48,833 nucleotides of DNA, taken from assembly GCA_018052705.1 (NCBI GenBank), contig JAGPMW010000015.1, forward strand, positions 1-48,833, given 5' to 3'. This document shows positions 36,515-44,732 of this stretch, piece by piece. A model generated the notes under the pieces. That model was not told the origin of the DNA. It saw only the letters and a program-made list of their open reading frames with translations, and did no database searches. This stretch comes from Selenomonas sp. (lineage in GTDB: Bacteria; Bacillota; Negativicutes; Selenomonadales; Selenomonadaceae). The stretch's first letter is position 1. Every line of letters starts with the position of its first letter. The position numbers were made by a program, and so were the translations under genes.

Positions 36515-37080
36515 TATTTCTTTTTGGTGGTTTCTTTCAACTGCTCCTGAGCGGCGCGTTCAAAGTGTTTATAGAACTGCTCACTGAGATTCGTAAACGT
36601 CGCTACAGAATCATTCTCGCTGCTGTTCGCCGTAATCTCATAGGAATACAACAGCTGGTTGGAACCAACTTTATAGACATCAAAGAAGAACGAGGTACGG
36701 CTGCTGTTCGCTACCGTGAGAACAACATAGGCATCCGCATAATCTGCCACATGTTCTTTAAATGCCTTGGCTGCCTGACGGCGGTCCAACGACTTGATAT
36801 CAATATTCGCTGATTTCTTGATCCCCTCGGCTACCGTATCATAGGACACCACATAGCTGCGCGTCACACGACTGGAGTCATAGACAATCTGCGTCAGCAG
36901 ATCTTTATTTGGCGCATTCGTATCAAGCTGCTGATAGAGCGGCGAGGCAACAGCCAGACGTTTGACCGTTACAAGATTGGCACCATCCTGAATCGTTTCC
37001 TTATCAGAATTAGCAAAAGCGACCTGAGTACTGAGCACAACCATGCAGGCTATCAACAGCATCTGAACGATTTTTTTCAT
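36514..37080 (-). CDS. Exported protein of unknown function
   Basis: From the ATG at 37080 the protein has 188 residues with a clear signal peptide (MKKIVQMLLIACMVVLSTQV, cleavage after AFA). The mature part has mixed alpha/beta character: VKRLAVASPLYQQLDTNAPN, YVVSYDTVAEGIKKSANIDI, DAYVVLTVANSSRTSFFFDV, and a Lys-rich tail. Its look is that of periplasmic or envelope proteins that build on a secreted stress-type fold, but no family is claimed. GGAGGG stands 7 nt before the ATG. The 150-nt region upstream (37081-37232) includes a small CGCGAA hairpin near 37113 and no clear promoter. Confidence 0.8.
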   Translation of the reverse strand: MKKIVQMLLIACMVVLSTQVAFANSDKETIQDGANLVTVKRLAVASPLYQQLDTNAPNKDLLTQIVYDSSRVTRSYVVSYDTVAEGIKKSANIDIKSLDRRQAAKAFKEHVADYADAYVVLTVANSSRTSFFFDVYKVGSNQLLYSYEITANSSENDSVATFTNLSEQFYKHFERAAQEQLKETTKKK

Positions 37081-37232
37081 GGAACTTCCCTCCAAATTCT
37101 ATTTTTCCGCGAATTCATTTCGCGTCTTTGATTATTCTACACTATTTTTGCCAATTCCACCAGTCTAAATCGGGCATTTATCGCTGCTGAGCGGACATTT
37201 CATCGAACTTTAATGAAGCATCTATCCTCTGA

Positions 37233-38108
37233 TCATCCCTGCGGATAGATGCGGCGCTCTGCCGCCCGTGCCGTTTTTGTCACAGCAAGCCCGCCCTCGC
37301 TGGTCTCACGCAGGCTCTTTGGCAGTGCCTTGCCAATACGGTTCATCGCCTCAATGACTTCGTCTACCGGAATAAAGGACTTTATACCTGCCAGTGTCAT
37401 ATCAGCCGCCAGCATAGCCTCGACAACGGCAAATCCATTGCGCTTGACACACGGAACTTCAACAAGAGCAGCCACGGGATCACAAACCAGTCCCAAAAGA
37501 TTCTTGACCGACAATGCCGTTGCATTACCGACCATAGACGGCGTGCCGCCTGCCAGTTCGACCAGTGCTCCCGCCGCCATGCCAGCCGCCGTTCCGCACT
37601 CAGCCTGACAGCCGCCCTCCGCACCAGCAATCGACGCATTCTGATCGATAACCATGCCGATACCTGCGGCCGTAAAAAGTGCCCGAATAATAGCCCCATC
37701 ATCAATATCGCGCTGTTCACGAGCTGCGTAAAGTGCTGCCGGCACAATACCACAAGAACCAGCCGTCGGGCAAGCCACAATCCTTCCCATGACCGCATTA
37801 ACCTCACTGATCCCCACCGCATAAGCAGCAGCAGACAGTACCTGCTCGCCCATATAGCCAGACTGGCGATATGCAAAAAGACGCTTCGAATCACCACCAG
37901 TCAGACCACTGACGGAATGTTCGCTGTTCTGTATGCCCCGCTCGATGGAGGCCTGCATCACCTGCCAGTTCTGTTCCATCTCCAGCAGCAGCGATTCCCG
38001 CGTCTGCTGGCTGTCATGCATTTCTCTGGCCAGTACGATCTCATGAATTGGCAGTCCTTTTTCCTCAGCCAGGCCAATCAGTTCCGCCATCGTATTGAAA
38101 TTAATCAT
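37233..38108 (-). CDS. sdaAA: L-serine dehydratase, iron-sulfur-dependent, alpha subunit
   Basis: The 291-residue protein is the catalytic subunit converting L-serine to pyruvate and ammonia by a [4Fe-4S] cluster. Cluster-type Cys motifs include VACPTAGSCGIVPAALYAA, EGGCQAECGTAAGMAAGALV and LGLVCDPVAALVEVPCVKR. GNATALSVKNLLG and the C-terminal SEGGLAVTKTARAAER are family features. It lies 22 nt after the beta-subunit gene. The enzyme is a common fermentative serine-degrading system in anaerobes and is oxygen-sensitive. Confidence 0.95.
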   Translation of the reverse strand: MINFNTMAELIGLAEEKGLPIHEIVLAREMHDSQQTRESLLLEMEQNWQVMQASIERGIQNSEHSVSGLTGGDSKRLFAYRQSGYMGEQVLSAAAYAVGISEVNAVMGRIVACPTAGSCGIVPAALYAAREQRDIDDGAIIRALFTAAGIGMVIDQNASIAGAEGGCQAECGTAAGMAAGALVELAGGTPSMVGNATALSVKNLLGLVCDPVAALVEVPCVKRNGFAVVEAMLAADMTLAGIKSFIPVDEVIEAMNRIGKALPKSLRETSEGGLAVTKTARAAERRIYPQG

Positions 38109-38130
38109 CTTTGCGCTCCATCCTCATCTA

Positions 38131-38793
38131 TCAGATTGCCGGAATCGAAAAAGCATTCTCCACCTCAAAAACTTCACGGCACTCCTCGACCACCTCATCG
38201 GCCAGCTGGTCATCCAGCTCCATGATCATCATCGCCGTTTCCCCGCGGTTCTGCCGCGACACCCGCATGAAGGCAATATTCACCTCATACCGTGAAAGGA
38301 TCTGCGTCACCTGCGTGATGACCCCGGGCCGGTCCCGATGAATCGTAATCAGCGCCGGATACTGCCCCGTAAGCGCGACTGCATAGCCGTCGATATTCGT
38401 GATCAGGATATTGCCGCCGCCTACCGAAGCCCCCCGGACGCGAGCCACGCGGCCTGTCACACCGACCAGATAAATAACTGCCGTATTAGGATGTGCATCG
38501 TCGAGACTGACCTGCCGGAAACTATAGTCCATGCCCTGATGATGGGCCAGCACCAGCGCTTCGCGGATGCGCTCATCATCTGGTGCAAAACCCAGAATTC
38601 CTGCAATCAGGGCCTTATCCGTCCCATGACCACGATACGTCTGGGCAAAAGATCCGTGCAGATTGATCTCAGCCTTGACCGCCGGTTCACCAAGAATTTT
38701 GCGCGCCATGAGTCCCAATCGCACAGCCCCAGCCGTATGCGAACTCGATGGCCCGATCATCACGGGTCCAACGATATCAAATACACCATGCAT
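38131..38793 (-). CDS. sdaAB: L-serine dehydratase, iron-sulfur-dependent, beta subunit
   Basis: From the ATG at 38793 the protein has 220 residues. The N-terminal half is the small subunit fold of serine dehydratase (HGVFDIVGPVMIGPSSSHTA, VRLGLMARKILGE, HGSFAQTYRGHGTDKA) and the C-terminal 75 residues are an ACT domain (ALITIHRDRPGVITQVTQIL, VNIAFMRVSRQNRGETAMMI) that likely senses serine. The frame opens with GTG three codons earlier, but GAGGTGA lies 5 nt before the ATG. Together with sdaAA it is a two-gene unit. Confidence 0.95.
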   Translation of the reverse strand: MHGVFDIVGPVMIGPSSSHTAGAVRLGLMARKILGEPAVKAEINLHGSFAQTYRGHGTDKALIAGILGFAPDDERIREALVLAHHQGMDYSFRQVSLDDAHPNTAVIYLVGVTGRVARVRGASVGGGNILITNIDGYAVALTGQYPALITIHRDRPGVITQVTQILSRYEVNIAFMRVSRQNRGETAMMIMELDDQLADEVVEECREVFEVENAFSIPAI

Positions 38794-38815
38794 TACTTTC
38801 ACCTCATCAGTATCA

Positions 38816-38849
38816 GAAAAGACGCCGCCAGCCGAAAGCTGACAGCGTC
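38816..38849 (-). terminator. Terminator after dapA
   Basis: A 12-bp stem with all positions paired (two or three G-U; arms 38849-38838 and 38832-38821) closes a 5-nt loop and is followed by TTTTC on the minus strand. It lies 36 nt after the dapA stop and just upstream of sdaAB. Confidence 0.85.
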
Positions 38850-38885
38850 CTGCCTCATTGCTTCTTTTCTATACTTATACTGCGA

Positions 38886-39773
38886 TTACTTCATCAAGCC
38901 ATGATTACGCAGAGCCTTTTCAAGCTGCTGCTCATGCTCCGGTTCCATCTCGCAGAGCGGCATGCGCAGCGGTCCTGCTGCATAACCGATTTTACGCATA
39001 GCAACCTTGACCGGGATTGGATTGACTTCACAGAACAGGGCATCGATAAGATCGGTATACTGGATCTGCAGTTTCATCGCTTTTTCCGTATCCCCATCGA
39101 AATACGCCTGACAGATGTCATGCGTTTCTTGCGGAGCCACATTCGACAGCACCGAGATAACACCCTGCCCGCCCAGCGAAAGAATTGGTACGATCTGGTC
39201 GTCATTCCCTGAGTATACAACAAGATCATCGCCAACTGCAGCCCGCAGACGCAGGATCTTTGAAAGATCGCCGTTGGCTTCCTTGACGGCTGCAATATTG
39301 GGATGTTTTGCCAGTTTGACATAGGTTTCCGTCGTGATGCCAACGCCCGTGCGGGATGGCACATCATACAGGACGATCGGAATATTGATTGCATCAGCAA
39401 TAGCCATGTAATGTGCCAACAGTCCACGCTGCGTACATTTATTATAATATGGTGTAACAACCAATACGGCATCAGCGCCAACTTCCTCCGCATACTGGGA
39501 AAGTTCCACAGCATAGGCAGTCTCATTGGAACCCGTACCTGCAATAACCGGAATACGGCCCTTCACCTGATCTACTGCAAACTTAATCGTTGCACGATGC
39601 TCTTCATCCGTCATCGTAGCTGATTCACCAGTCGTTCCCGTGATGACAATCGCATCGGTTCCGTTCTTGATCTGGTCCTCAATAATACGGCCCAGCTCCG
39701 GAAAATTCACGCCATCCTCAGTATATGGTGTGATAATAGCAACGCCAGCACCTCTGAAAATTGGTTTCTTCAT
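38886..39773 (-). CDS. dapA: 4-hydroxy-tetrahydrodipicolinate synthase
   Basis: The 295-residue enzyme condenses pyruvate with aspartate semialdehyde, the first step to diaminopimelate and lysine, needed for peptidoglycan. It shows ITGTTGESATMTDEEH, VVTPYYNKCTQRGLLAHY, the triad Tyr in VLYDVPSRTGVG, and the Schiff-base Lys in IAAVKEANGDLSKI. TAGGAGG is upstream of the ATG. A strong promoter lies 50-80 nt before it, and a terminator follows, so it is a single-gene unit. Confidence 0.96.
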   Translation of the reverse strand: MKKPIFRGAGVAIITPYTEDGVNFPELGRIIEDQIKNGTDAIVITGTTGESATMTDEEHRATIKFAVDQVKGRIPVIAGTGSNETAYAVELSQYAEEVGADAVLVVTPYYNKCTQRGLLAHYMAIADAINIPIVLYDVPSRTGVGITTETYVKLAKHPNIAAVKEANGDLSKILRLRAAVGDDLVVYSGNDDQIVPILSLGGQGVISVLSNVAPQETHDICQAYFDGDTEKAMKLQIQYTDLIDALFCEVNPIPVKVAMRKIGYAAGPLRMPLCEMEPEHEQQLEKALRNHGLMK

Positions 39774-39823
39774 AAAACAGCCTCCTATATGAGTCTTGTT
39801 ATAATTGACACTCTTTTCTACTA

Positions 39824-39852
39824 ATTATCACATGACGACGGCGGAAAGTCAA
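39824..39852 (-). promoter_or_regulatory. Strong sigma-A promoter of dapA
   Basis: The minus strand has TTGACT (39852-39847), a 17-nt spacer ending TGT, and GATAAT (39829-39824): near-consensus hexamers with an extended -10. It sits about 50 nt upstream of the dapA start. Confidence 0.75.
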
Positions 39853-39887
39853 CGCTCTTATCGCGCATTTCCTGCTGCCTTCTACGC

Positions 39888-42806
39888 TTATAATGCCGGC
39901 TTCACAACGCCAAAGACATCCGCCGCCGCTTCGATCTTCTCCAGTCCGCCAAAAACGCACAGCACGTTATCTTTCATGCAGGCATCCACCAGATCGGCCA
40001 GCGCGCGAATATCCTGCTGCCGGGCATCGAGAATTTGATCCCGGCTTCGCTGCCGATCCTCCTGCGAAATCCCCCGCAGCCAGCAGGTCGCAGCTGCGCT
40101 GCCCTTCATCTGCGGTGTCAGCGGGGTATCAACTCCGCTCATTGTCCCAATGATGAACTTCGCCATCTCCCGGTCCGATGCCGTAAAATTGCGGACATAG
40201 TCCCCCGTACCATCGAATACAGCCAGCGTTTCCTTGAGATTCGGATCACGATAAGACCCAAAATACATCATGCCATTCCGATTAAAACTGGTGAACGCCC
40301 CATAAGCACCACCCTGAACACGGATTTTCGTCCAGAAATAATCGTAACGCAGCAATGTCTCCAGCACATGCATTGCACCGGTAAACGGATAGCCATGTTT
40401 GATGAAATTGGCACCCTTGCCCACATACTGCACCCGACTCGAAGAGGTCATTCCCTCATTGAGTGCTTTCAAATTCCAATGATAGGCTTCAGCCGAATAG
40501 ACGGCAGCCGATAATGACTGCTGGAATGGTCCAAACTCATGGACAAAATCAGCATAATCAGCCTCAGGTGCCGTCACACTGACAATCAAATTATGTTGAT
40601 TGAATAGTTTCGGCAGCAGGCCGGCAAAAACCGTCTGCATCCTGGCCAGAGTGGCATCAAAGTCCTGCTGGAACTCTTTGACAAACCGATAGAACGGCAG
40701 TCCCCCTTCGTCCGCATAACGGCCGGCCGGTGACAAATAGCCTGCCAGACGTGAGGAAACCACCTGATGTGCCGATCGCTGAAGATTCAGTTCCATCGCT
40801 GCCTGCTCCTGCTCCAGCAGCTCACGGATACGTTTTTTATCTACAAAACAGCTGGTAAGAATGATCTCCTGCAACAGCTTGAAAAGCTGCGGCAGCTTCT
40901 CCTTCAAGACCTTTGCCTTGACTTTGAATTTTGGCTGGCAGGAATCTGGCTCGGCATTTTGCGTATAGGTCACTACATCATAGCTGATACCGCCCGTATA
41001 CAGATTCTTGAGATTGGCCAGCTCGGCATAGGTATGCGCTTCCGTATCGACACTGCCAATGAGTTCACCAAGCAGGAACGCATACGGGAGATCTGCCTGC
41101 GGCACTGTCTGTGCATCGAAGAACAGGGTAAGATACACAATCCCATTCGTTTCCACATCACTAAATAATACTTTAGTCGCCTCAAGGTCGCGCACATCAA
41201 GCGGCAGATCGTAGGTTTCGCGGCGGATATCCGACAGTTCCAGCACAGGAATCGTCTTCAACGCTGCCTCGGTTTCGGGACTCTGCTGCCGCTCCTTGAG
41301 CGCCTTCGTCGCAGCAATGACCGAATCAATCTCTGCCGAACTCATTGCTGCCTTCTTCTCCGCCAGCAGCTTTTCCTGCTCTGCTTCGCGCTCGGCCGCC
41401 ATCGTTCGGCTTGGCACTAATGTCAAGAGCGTCTGATGTGTATTGTTCAGCAGCAGACGACGAATCAGCTCCTCGAAATAGCCATTATCAAGCCCAGCTT
41501 TTATCTCTTTCAAATCAGTCTCATAGCCAAGATAGGTCTCCGGCTCCGCATCGTAGAGCCAGGTCTTCATGATACGGAGCCCGTAAATCAGTCCCTTTGG
41601 TGCCGAACCGAAGTCTGATTCCCGCAGCCGGAACTCCAGCAAATTGATGGAGGCCTCCATGAGCGTGCGGTCGAGTCCCTCATCGGCCAATTTACGCAGC
41701 GTATCCATCACCAGTGTATAGAACCGCTCCGCGCGGTCTGCTTCCGCATTATTGATCACAATGCTGAAATACGGCTGCAGGATATCATCCTCAAAATTAG
41801 AATCCACATCCTTGCCGAGACGCGCATCGATGAGCACCTTGCGCAGTGGGGCCGCGGCCGTCCGCAGCAACGCATGCTCAAGAATCTCCAATCCCATTAT
41901 ATCTTTGGGGTTCAGCGACTCGCCCACCACCCAGTTTAATGACAGGAACGCCTTTTCCACGATCTCCTCATCTGCACTAACCGGATATGACTCCGACTGC
42001 CGAACCAGCTTTGAGAAGGCCGGCTGCCGATCGATATGCGAAGGAACTGGAATCCGGTCAAACTTCGACAGGTATTCCTCATCCAGATACGCCAGCTTTT
42101 CCTCAATATCCATATCGCCATACAGATAGATATAGCTGTTTGACGGATGATAGTAACGGCCATGAAACGCCACAAATTGCTCCTGCGTCAACTGGGGAAT
42201 CGCCTCCGGGTCACCGCCCGACTCATAGCCATAGGTCGTATCCGGATAAAGCGACGCCATGATGCGGCTTTCCAGTAAATCATCCGGTGCCGAAAGCGCC
42301 CCCTTCATCTCATTGTAGACAACACCGCTGTATGTCAGCGGCTCATCCGGGTTCTCAATTTCATAATGCCACCCTTCCTGCATCAAAACCTGCGGGTTCT
42401 CACGCATCACAGGATAAAATACCGCATCGAGATAGACATCCATCAGATTCTGGAAATCCTTGTCATTACGGCTGGCCACTGGATACACCGTCTTATCCGG
42501 ATACGTCATAGCATTCAGGAAGGTATTGAGCGACCCCTTCACCAGCTCGACGAACGGTTCCTTAAGCGGATACTTGCGGCTGCCACAAAGCGTCGAATGC
42601 TCCACGATATGCGCCACTCCAGTATCATCGACTGGCGGCGTCCGGAAAGAAATCGAGAACACCTTATTATCATCATCATTTTGCAGGAAGAACAAACGCG
42701 CGCCGCTCTTCTCATGCTCAAACGTCCAGGCAACCGAGTCAGTCTCGGGTATAGCCACTTTCTTCAACCGCTTAAAGCCATGAATCCTATCTATATCTTT
42801 CAACAA
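39888..42806 (-). CDS. M16C family zinc metalloprotease (presequence protease-like)
   Basis: At 972 residues this is a four-domain pitrilysin-clan protease like PreP/Cym1 and bacterial homologues. The inverted zinc motif HIVEH is at residues 66-70 with STLCGSRKYPLKEPFVEL behind it, and the third ligand is E166 in VVYNEMKGA. The C-terminal half has the Arg/Tyr pair (KIRVQGGAYGAFTSFNRNG) that binds substrate C-termini. Such enzymes close around unfolded peptides and degrade them; no signal peptide is seen, so it is probably cytosolic. It is monocistronic, with no gene nearby that hints at a special substrate. Confidence 0.93.
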   Translation of the reverse strand: MLKDIDRIHGFKRLKKVAIPETDSVAWTFEHEKSGARLFFLQNDDDNKVFSISFRTPPVDDTGVAHIVEHSTLCGSRKYPLKEPFVELVKGSLNTFLNAMTYPDKTVYPVASRNDKDFQNLMDVYLDAVFYPVMRENPQVLMQEGWHYEIENPDEPLTYSGVVYNEMKGALSAPDDLLESRIMASLYPDTTYGYESGGDPEAIPQLTQEQFVAFHGRYYHPSNSYIYLYGDMDIEEKLAYLDEEYLSKFDRIPVPSHIDRQPAFSKLVRQSESYPVSADEEIVEKAFLSLNWVVGESLNPKDIMGLEILEHALLRTAAAPLRKVLIDARLGKDVDSNFEDDILQPYFSIVINNAEADRAERFYTLVMDTLRKLADEGLDRTLMEASINLLEFRLRESDFGSAPKGLIYGLRIMKTWLYDAEPETYLGYETDLKEIKAGLDNGYFEELIRRLLLNNTHQTLLTLVPSRTMAAEREAEQEKLLAEKKAAMSSAEIDSVIAATKALKERQQSPETEAALKTIPVLELSDIRRETYDLPLDVRDLEATKVLFSDVETNGIVYLTLFFDAQTVPQADLPYAFLLGELIGSVDTEAHTYAELANLKNLYTGGISYDVVTYTQNAEPDSCQPKFKVKAKVLKEKLPQLFKLLQEIILTSCFVDKKRIRELLEQEQAAMELNLQRSAHQVVSSRLAGYLSPAGRYADEGGLPFYRFVKEFQQDFDATLARMQTVFAGLLPKLFNQHNLIVSVTAPEADYADFVHEFGPFQQSLSAAVYSAEAYHWNLKALNEGMTSSSRVQYVGKGANFIKHGYPFTGAMHVLETLLRYDYFWTKIRVQGGAYGAFTSFNRNGMMYFGSYRDPNLKETLAVFDGTGDYVRNFTASDREMAKFIIGTMSGVDTPLTPQMKGSAAATCWLRGISQEDRQRSRDQILDARQQDIRALADLVDACMKDNVLCVFGGLEKIEAAADVFGVVKPAL

Positions 42807-42859
42807 AAACGCTCCTTTATATCACTAAACAGTTGTTTCCTATTATATATCATACCAGC

Positions 42860-43837
42860 TTACACTAGCAAGCCTTTCAATTCCTCACGTGTCACGGCAT
42901 AGGTTCCCAATCTGGCCACAACACGGCTTGCTGCCAGATTGGCCAGATAGGCACCGCTCACTGGCTTCAGGCCGCCTGCGAGCGCCAATGCAAAAACCGC
43001 CGCCACGGCATCTGTCGCTCCCAGGACATCGAACAGTTCCTGTGCCTGCGTCGGAATATGCGTCGTCGTCTCTTCGCTGATCAACGATAATCCCTTATTC
43101 GACCGCGTCGCAATCACATTCTTGATCCGAAACTTCCGCATCAGATAATGCCCGGCCTTCTCAACCATCATATCTTCATTCTCAATTGGCTGCAGCAGCT
43201 GCTGATTGATTCGCTTCATATTCGCTACCACATAATCCGCATGCTTGTAGTTTACCCAATTACTACTGCTCATGTCGACCACCACCGGCACACCATGATT
43301 ATGACACAGCTCGATAATCCTGGCACAGGTCTTGTCACTACAGGCCCCATTATCATGATCAGAGATGATCACACAGTCCAGACTTTCATTGAGCTTAGCT
43401 GCAATATTATCTTTAAAGCAGTCTGCATACTCACCTTCTACCGGTGTGACCTCCTCGAAATCCAGCCGAAACATCTGCTGATTATTGCTGACCACACGTA
43501 CCTTCGCGGTCGTTGGCCGATCCGTATAGACCAGACTGCTGTCATCAATGCCGCAGCTATGGAACTTTTCGACCATACTTTCACAGTGATGGTCATTCCC
43601 GACAAAACCTGAAATACTCGTCTGACATCCCAGCACCGCCAGGTTATAGGCAATATTGGCCCCACCGCCCAGTTTCTCCGACGTCTGCTGCACCCGCGTA
43701 ATGGGAACCGGAGCCTCGCCGGAGATACGCGTCACTTCCCCATAGTAATACTTATCGAGCATGATATCCCCCACGACCAGCACTTTGCACTTGTCCGGTT
43801 TATGCTCCAGGAACGTCACCAAAGCCTGCTTATCCAT
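42860..43837 (-). CDS. HldE/RfaE1-like PfkB kinase with altered active-site motifs
   Basis: From the ATG at 43837 (GGAGGAG 9 nt upstream) the protein has 325 residues, the size of the kinase domain of HldE, which makes heptose-1,7-bisphosphate for lipopolysaccharide core. The N-terminal half is well kept: VVGDIMLDKYYYGEVTRISG, EAPVPI, KLGGGANIAYNLAVLG. Four later motifs differ from the family: DYGKG reads DHDNG (160-164), DPKG reads DMSS (188-191), TRGEKG reads TRSNKG (244-249), and GAGDT reads GATDA (273-277), though its Asp is kept. So the protein may be inactive or have a new substrate. No other lipopolysaccharide gene is in the window. Confidence 0.85.
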   Translation of the reverse strand: MDKQALVTFLEHKPDKCKVLVVGDIMLDKYYYGEVTRISGEAPVPITRVQQTSEKLGGGANIAYNLAVLGCQTSISGFVGNDHHCESMVEKFHSCGIDDSSLVYTDRPTTAKVRVVSNNQQMFRLDFEEVTPVEGEYADCFKDNIAAKLNESLDCVIISDHDNGACSDKTCARIIELCHNHGVPVVVDMSSSNWVNYKHADYVVANMKRINQQLLQPIENEDMMVEKAGHYLMRKFRIKNVIATRSNKGLSLISEETTTHIPTQAQELFDVLGATDAVAAVFALALAGGLKPVSGAYLANLAASRVVARLGTYAVTREELKGLLV

Positions 43838-43962
43838 GACCGATCTCCTCCATTTCATCACTACTCTTAACTCATATTCGCCCATCAATGGACAATCTCC
43901 TGCCAAAAGTTCCAACAAAATCCAACACCGCCCAAAAGCAAGCAGGCCCGATACCGAACAAG

Positions 43963-44072
43963 ATGTATACATGCCTCGCCTATTTCATTTACAGAACATA
44001 CGTTGTACAATTAACTTAGTAGAACATATTTTCTCATTATCTAGCCCGATATTTCATGGTATAATAAAGGAG
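43963..44072 (+). repeat. Leader repeat copy 1 (shared with 46467-46575)
   Basis: About 110 bp upstream of the first Rpn gene match the segment upstream of the second Rpn fragment at about three-quarters identity, beginning with ATGTATACAT and ending TAATAAAGGAG. Conserved blocks include the palindrome near 43993-44006, TTTCTCATTATCTA and ATATTTCATG. It holds the promoter and ribosome binding site. Confidence 0.8.
43993..44025 (+). promoter_or_regulatory. Candidate SOS (LexA-type) box and promoter of Rpn copy 1
   Basis: AGAACATACGTTGT at 43993-44006 fits the Firmicutes LexA core GAAC-RNRY-GTT with the last symmetric C replaced. It overlaps TTGTAC, a possible -35, which is followed 18 nt later by TATTTT. 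The same arrangement is present in copy 2. A second GAACATA half-site lies inside the spacer. Regulation by LexA is inferred. Confidence 0.5.
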
Positions 44073-44080
44073 GAATAACA

Positions 44081-44654
44081 ATGGCTGCACATAAGACCTG
44101 GGATGAGCTGGATATCACTGATGATTATCTGTTCAAGCTCGTCATGAAACACAAGCATATCTGCAAAAGCATGATCGAAAAGATCCTGCGAATCAAGATC
44201 CGGGACCTCCGCTACATCGAGGAAGAAAAGACGCTCAAGCATCAATACGACAGCAAAGGCGTCCGCCTCGATGTCTATGTCGAAGATGACCAGAACACCG
44301 CCTACGATATCGAAATGCACCATGGACGATGTCCCCCCTGACGTAGCGAATTTCCTGTCCTACATGAACGGCACGCCCAGCAACGACAAATTCGTCCAGG
44401 AGATTGCCACCACAATCCAACAGTTGAAACAAAACGAGGAAGAGAGGCTGAACTATATGACCTTTGAAATGAAACTCAATGAAGAACGTGAAGAAGGCCG
44501 TGAAGAGGGTCGTGAAGAGGGTGAAGTACGCCGCGCAGAAAAAATCGCTTTAAAAATGCTCTTCGATCGATTGCCCATTGACGCAATCAAAAAATTCACC
44601 GACCTCCCCGAAGCGCGCATCTTGGAAATCGCCAAGGAACACAACCTTCTCTAA
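44081..44654 (+). pseudogene. Rpn family recombination-promoting nuclease, internal deletion
   Basis: The 5' part (44081-44341) encodes the N-terminal PD-(D/E)XK nuclease start of Rpn/YhgA-type proteins: MAAHKTWDELDITDDYLFKL and the catalytic VRLDVYVEDD and YDIEM. Then the frame breaks and the C-terminal part resumes in another frame at DDVPPDVANFLSYMNGTPSN, with an EEGR repeat stretch and the tail LPEARILEIAKEHNLL. Compared with full-length relatives about 90-100 residues are missing between. The gene starts after AAAGGAGG and is followed by a perfect 19-bp terminator. Rpn proteins promote RecA-independent recombination; this copy should be inactive unless the C-part is translated alone. Confidence 0.85.
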
Positions 44655-44670
44655 CCATATCCACGTTCAC

Positions 44671-44718
44671 AAACAGGCCCGGCAACAGACAATCATCTGT
44701 TGCCGGGCCTGTTTCTTT
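44671..44718. terminator. Perfect 19-bp bidirectional terminator
   Basis: Arms 44671-44689 and 44696-44714 are exact inverse complements around a 6-nt loop, followed by TTCTTTT on the plus strand and TTTGTG on the minus strand. It stops the Rpn gene (plus) and the convergent AAA-ATPase gene (minus, stop at 44733). Confidence 0.9.
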
Positions 44719-44732
44719 TCTCATAGCAGTTT

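Noticed and set aside
44061..44071. TATAATAAAGG directly before the first Rpn start as its promoter -10
   Set aside because: Transcription from it would start within the ribosome binding site; the TTGTAC/TATTTT pair further upstream fits better and is conserved in copy 2.
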